Both the position numbers and the translations under genes were made by a program. Of a stretch of DNA of 64,000 nt, positions 61,926 to 64,000 are shown piece after piece. This DNA comes from JAJYSO01 sp964579505. Lineage in GTDB: Bacteria > Bacteroidota > Bacteroidia > Flavobacteriales > Flavobacteriaceae. The first letter of the stretch is position 1. Each line of letters opens with the position of its first letter. The notes under the pieces are model-generated. The model ran no database searches. It was not told the DNA's origin and saw nothing but the letters and a program-made list of their open reading frames with translations. The stretch covers positions 124,001 through 188,000 of the forward strand of contig CAZOGC010000002.1 of the NCBI GenBank assembly GCA_964579505.1, written 5' to 3'.

Positions 61926-63611
61926 TTATATTCCTTTGGGAATAGCGGCTATCAATTTTTGAGTATAGGCTTTTTTGGGGTGTTCATAAACCACATCTGC
62001 ATCGCCTCGCTCTACAATTTTTCCACTATTCATCACCAAAAGCTGGTCGGCCATATAGCGCACTACCGCTAAATCGTGTGATATAAAAATGTAGGTAAAT
62101 CCGTATTGCGTTTTTAGTCGGTTAAGTAGGTTGAGTACTTGTGCTTGTACCGAAATATCTAGAGCTGAAACAGACTCGTCGCAAATTATCAGTTTAGGGT
62201 TTACGGCGATGGTGCGAGCAATGCCGATACGTTGGCGCTGCCCTCCACTAAACTCGTGCGGATAACGGTAAAAATGCGTTTCTTCTAACCCCACTTCTTT
62301 TAACAATGCCAATGCTTTTTGTTTGCGTTTGGCAGATGTTTTGTATAACCCGTGTGCACGCATAGGCTCCATAAGGGCATTGCCCACTGAAATACGTGGA
62401 TTGAGCGAAGAAAAAGGGTCTTGAAAAATAATTTGAATCTCTTTTCGCAAAGTCCGCATAGCCGAAGCAGAAAGCTTGGTCAGGTCTTTTCCTCTATAAA
62501 ATAATTGCCCTGAAGTGGCCGGAGTGAGTTGTAAGATAACATTGCTTAATGTAGATTTTCCACACCCCGATTCGCCTACTAACCCAAGTGTTTCTCCTTC
62601 ATATAAATCAAAGCTAACTGCATTAACAGCCTTTACTACGGTAGGATCTTTAAACCAGCCCGGATTAGAAATAAAATCTTTGTGCACGTTAACCACGCGT
62701 AACAAAGGTGGTTGCGCGTATATTTTTTGATGGCGTGCTTCTCGCTCACTTTTCTTTTCTACCTCAGCTCGTGCAGATTTTTCAACAAAATCTTTGATAG
62801 TGGGTAATTTTTTTAGTCGCTTTTCTCCTGATGGTTTTGAAGCAATGAGTGCTTGTGTATATTCTTCTTGTGGATGGTGAAAAATTTCTTCTACCGTATT
62901 TTGCTCTACAATATTGCCGTGATACATTACCACTACCCGATCTGATATTTCAGAAACTAAAGCCAAGTCATGCGAGATAAAAATGACGCTCATCCCGGTT
63001 TCTTGTTGTAGTGATTTTAGCAACAATAAAATTTCTTTTTGTACAGTAACATCTAAGGCCGTAGTTGGTTCATCAGCAATAAGCACTTCCGGTTTGCAAG
63101 CTATGGCCATCGCAATCATTACCCGTTGTTTTTGGCCTCCGCTAATTTGATGTGGATAAGCGCCATAAATAGCTTCAGGGCGCGGTAGCTTCACTTTTTG
63201 AAATAGGGCAATGGTTTCTTGGCTGGCTTCTTTTTTAGAAAGTGTGGTATGTTTTAATAAGATTTCTTGTACTTGTTTTCCGCAGCGCATAGAAGGGTTT
63301 AAAGAGCTCATGGGCTCCTGAAAAATCATGGAGATGGCTTTGCCACGTAGTTGCTGGTATTCCTTTTCAGAAAAAGCGGTTAAATCTTTTCCTTGAAAAG
63401 TTATTTTTCCTTGTGTGATGCGTGCATTTTTGGGGAGTAACCCTAAAACAGCCAAAGTAGAGATAGATTTTCCGGAACCGGATTCGCCTACAATTCCTAG
63501 TATTTCATGTGGGTTAAGATGAAAAGAGATGTGATGAATAACTTCATTTAGTTGCTTCTCATCTTTAAAGGCAACGCTTAATTTTTCAACGTTTAATAGT
63601 TTTTCTTGCAT
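61926..63611 (-). CDS. Oligopeptide-type ABC transporter ATP-binding protein, two fused ATPase domains (YejF/DppDF-like)
   Basis: The 561-residue protein has two complete ATPase units. The first has Walker A GESGSGKS, signature ISGGQKQRV and Walker B LIADEPTTALD. The second has Walker A GESGCGKS, signature FSGGQRQRI and LIICDESVSALD. Each ends with the oligopeptide-transport extension (FHHPQEEYTQALI, YEHPKKAYTQKLI). It powers peptide or nickel import or antimicrobial-peptide efflux. Permease and binding-protein genes are not adjacent. The exonuclease gene lies 9 nt upstream on the same strand. Confidence 0.93.
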   Translation of the reverse strand: MQEKLLNVEKLSVAFKDEKQLNEVIHHISFHLNPHEILGIVGESGSGKSISTLAVLGLLPKNARITQGKITFQGKDLTAFSEKEYQQLRGKAISMIFQEPMSSLNPSMRCGKQVQEILLKHTTLSKKEASQETIALFQKVKLPRPEAIYGAYPHQISGGQKQRVMIAMAIACKPEVLIADEPTTALDVTVQKEILLLLKSLQQETGMSVIFISHDLALVSEISDRVVVMYHGNIVEQNTVEEIFHHPQEEYTQALIASKPSGEKRLKKLPTIKDFVEKSARAEVEKKSEREARHQKIYAQPPLLRVVNVHKDFISNPGWFKDPTVVKAVNAVSFDLYEGETLGLVGESGCGKSTLSNVILQLTPATSGQLFYRGKDLTKLSASAMRTLRKEIQIIFQDPFSSLNPRISVGNALMEPMRAHGLYKTSAKRKQKALALLKEVGLEETHFYRYPHEFSGGQRQRIGIARTIAVNPKLIICDESVSALDISVQAQVLNLLNRLKTQYGFTYIFISHDLAVVRYMADQLLVMNSGKIVERGDADVVYEHPKKAYTQKLIAAIPKGI

Positions 63612-63620
63612 ACAGTCCTT

Positions 63621-64000
63621 TTAAACAGATACGATTTCATCGGGTTTTAATAAAGGTTCTTGACGTAAGCGCAATAAGATTTGGGCCACGGCCAATACGT
63701 CTTTTTCACAATATACCGCTATGCGTTTTACGTTGTGCTCTTTGTAAAAAACTTCGCGTACTTGGCTACCATCAATGTCGTCTTTAGGAGAAGGTATGTT
63801 TAAGATTTTTGTCATTAGTTTTAAAGAAGTGTAGTGTTTATAATCGCCAAACTTCCATAATTCTAACGTATCTAAGTGTGGAACTTCCCACGGTTTTTTT
63901 CCGAATAAATCTAATTTTTTGGGTAATGCTATTTGATGAATGAGCATACGCCGAGCAATGTATGGAAAGTCAAATTCTTTACCATTATGAGCACAAAGTA
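63621..64000 (-). CDS. Predicted 3'-5' exonuclease (PolB-like RNase H fold), 5' end outside the window
   Basis: The frame is open to the window edge. The visible 126 or so residues include CAHNGKEFDFPYIARRML at the window end, the conserved Exo II-type motif with the metal-binding aspartate. Then come a GDYKHYTSL segment and EKDVLAVAQILLRLR (Exo III-like, with the final acidic residue). The family is the predicted PolB-like 3'-5' exonuclease group. The gene continues to the right of the window and is 9 nt upstream of the ABC gene. Confidence 0.82.
   Translation of the reverse strand, partial: LCAHNGKEFDFPYIARRMLIHQIALPKKLDLFGKKPWEVPHLDTLELWKFGDYKHYTSLKLMTKILNIPSPKDDIDGSQVREVFYKEHNVKRIAVYCEKDVLAVAQILLRLRQEPLLKPDEIVSV

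Noticed and set aside
1..64000. CRISPR array, prophage or restriction-modification system
   Set aside because: No regularly spaced direct repeats, cas, phage structural or methylase/restriction genes were seen. The only nuclease with a mobile character is the GIY-YIG cassette.

Overview
The window comes from a low-GC member of the Bacteroidota, almost certainly class Flavobacteriia. The signs are a gliding-motility lipoprotein GldH, a type IX secretion (Por) sorting domain, a DUF4292 lipoprotein followed by an EnvC-like protein, a DNA polymerase III alpha subunit with a fused N-terminal exonuclease, many lipoproteins, almost no Shine-Dalgarno sequences, and repeated matches to the Bacteroidota -7 promoter box TAnnTTTG. 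I cannot name the genus. Most of the window is ordinary chromosomal backbone, densely packed with about 56 genes on both strands.

Layout. 0-12 kb: TerB/J-domain protein, S1/P1 nuclease, cytochrome c lipoprotein, TamA/BamA-like outer-membrane protein, polA, isoaspartyl peptidase, a PhoB/PhoR-like two-component pair and an M28 peptidase. 12-21 kb: trmB, a LysE exporter, an alkyltransferase-like protein, a JmjC/cupin protein, a T9SS cargo protein, a LuxE-like protein, a thioredoxin, ComEC, NlpC/P60 and LD-carboxypeptidase. 21-27.4 kb: a surface-polysaccharide module (FemAB-like acyltransferase, sugar aminotransferase, Wzx flippase, two glycosyltransferases, FdtA-like ketoisomerase). 27.5-35.6 kb: dnaE, dprA, TMEM175 channel, GT9 glycosyltransferase, yebC. 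35.7-39.6 kb: two tandem cation/proton antiporters. 39.8-49 kb: MBL hydrolase, subtilase lipoprotein, DUF2007, rpiB, CDF zinc exporter, GNAT, MFS exporter, DUF4292 and EnvC-like proteins. 49.3-64 kb: tRNA-Asn with an inserted GIY-YIG cassette, rseP, SCO protein, ABC pair, trhO, an accessory lipoprotein/membrane-protein pair, ricT-gldH-PBP1A, acetoacetyl-CoA synthetase, a fused oligopeptide-type ABC ATPase and a partial exonuclease.

Two places stand out. First, at 49.29-49.80 kb a 399-bp cassette encoding only a 103-residue GIY-YIG nuclease sits inside a duplication of tRNA-Asn. A 40-bp exact direct repeat (anticodon loop to 3' end) flanks it. Its right junction carries a perfect 16-bp palindrome, and the last codons and stop of the nuclease gene are made of tRNA-derived and palindrome sequence. 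Excision between the repeats would leave one intact tRNA with its own terminator. Second, at 54.2-55.9 kb an accessory insert encodes a lipoprotein whose C-terminus has a cysteine pattern resembling halocin C8-type bacteriocins, next to a 66-residue membrane protein. The insert is flanked by structured, repeat-like non-coding DNA.

Other leads are a 527-bp very AT-rich intergenic region (42.8-43.3 kb) with DnaA-box-like sites near an apparent change of GC-skew sign, which makes it a weak candidate replication origin, and a 197-bp MITE-like inverted-repeat element between two convergent genes at 45.1-45.3 kb.
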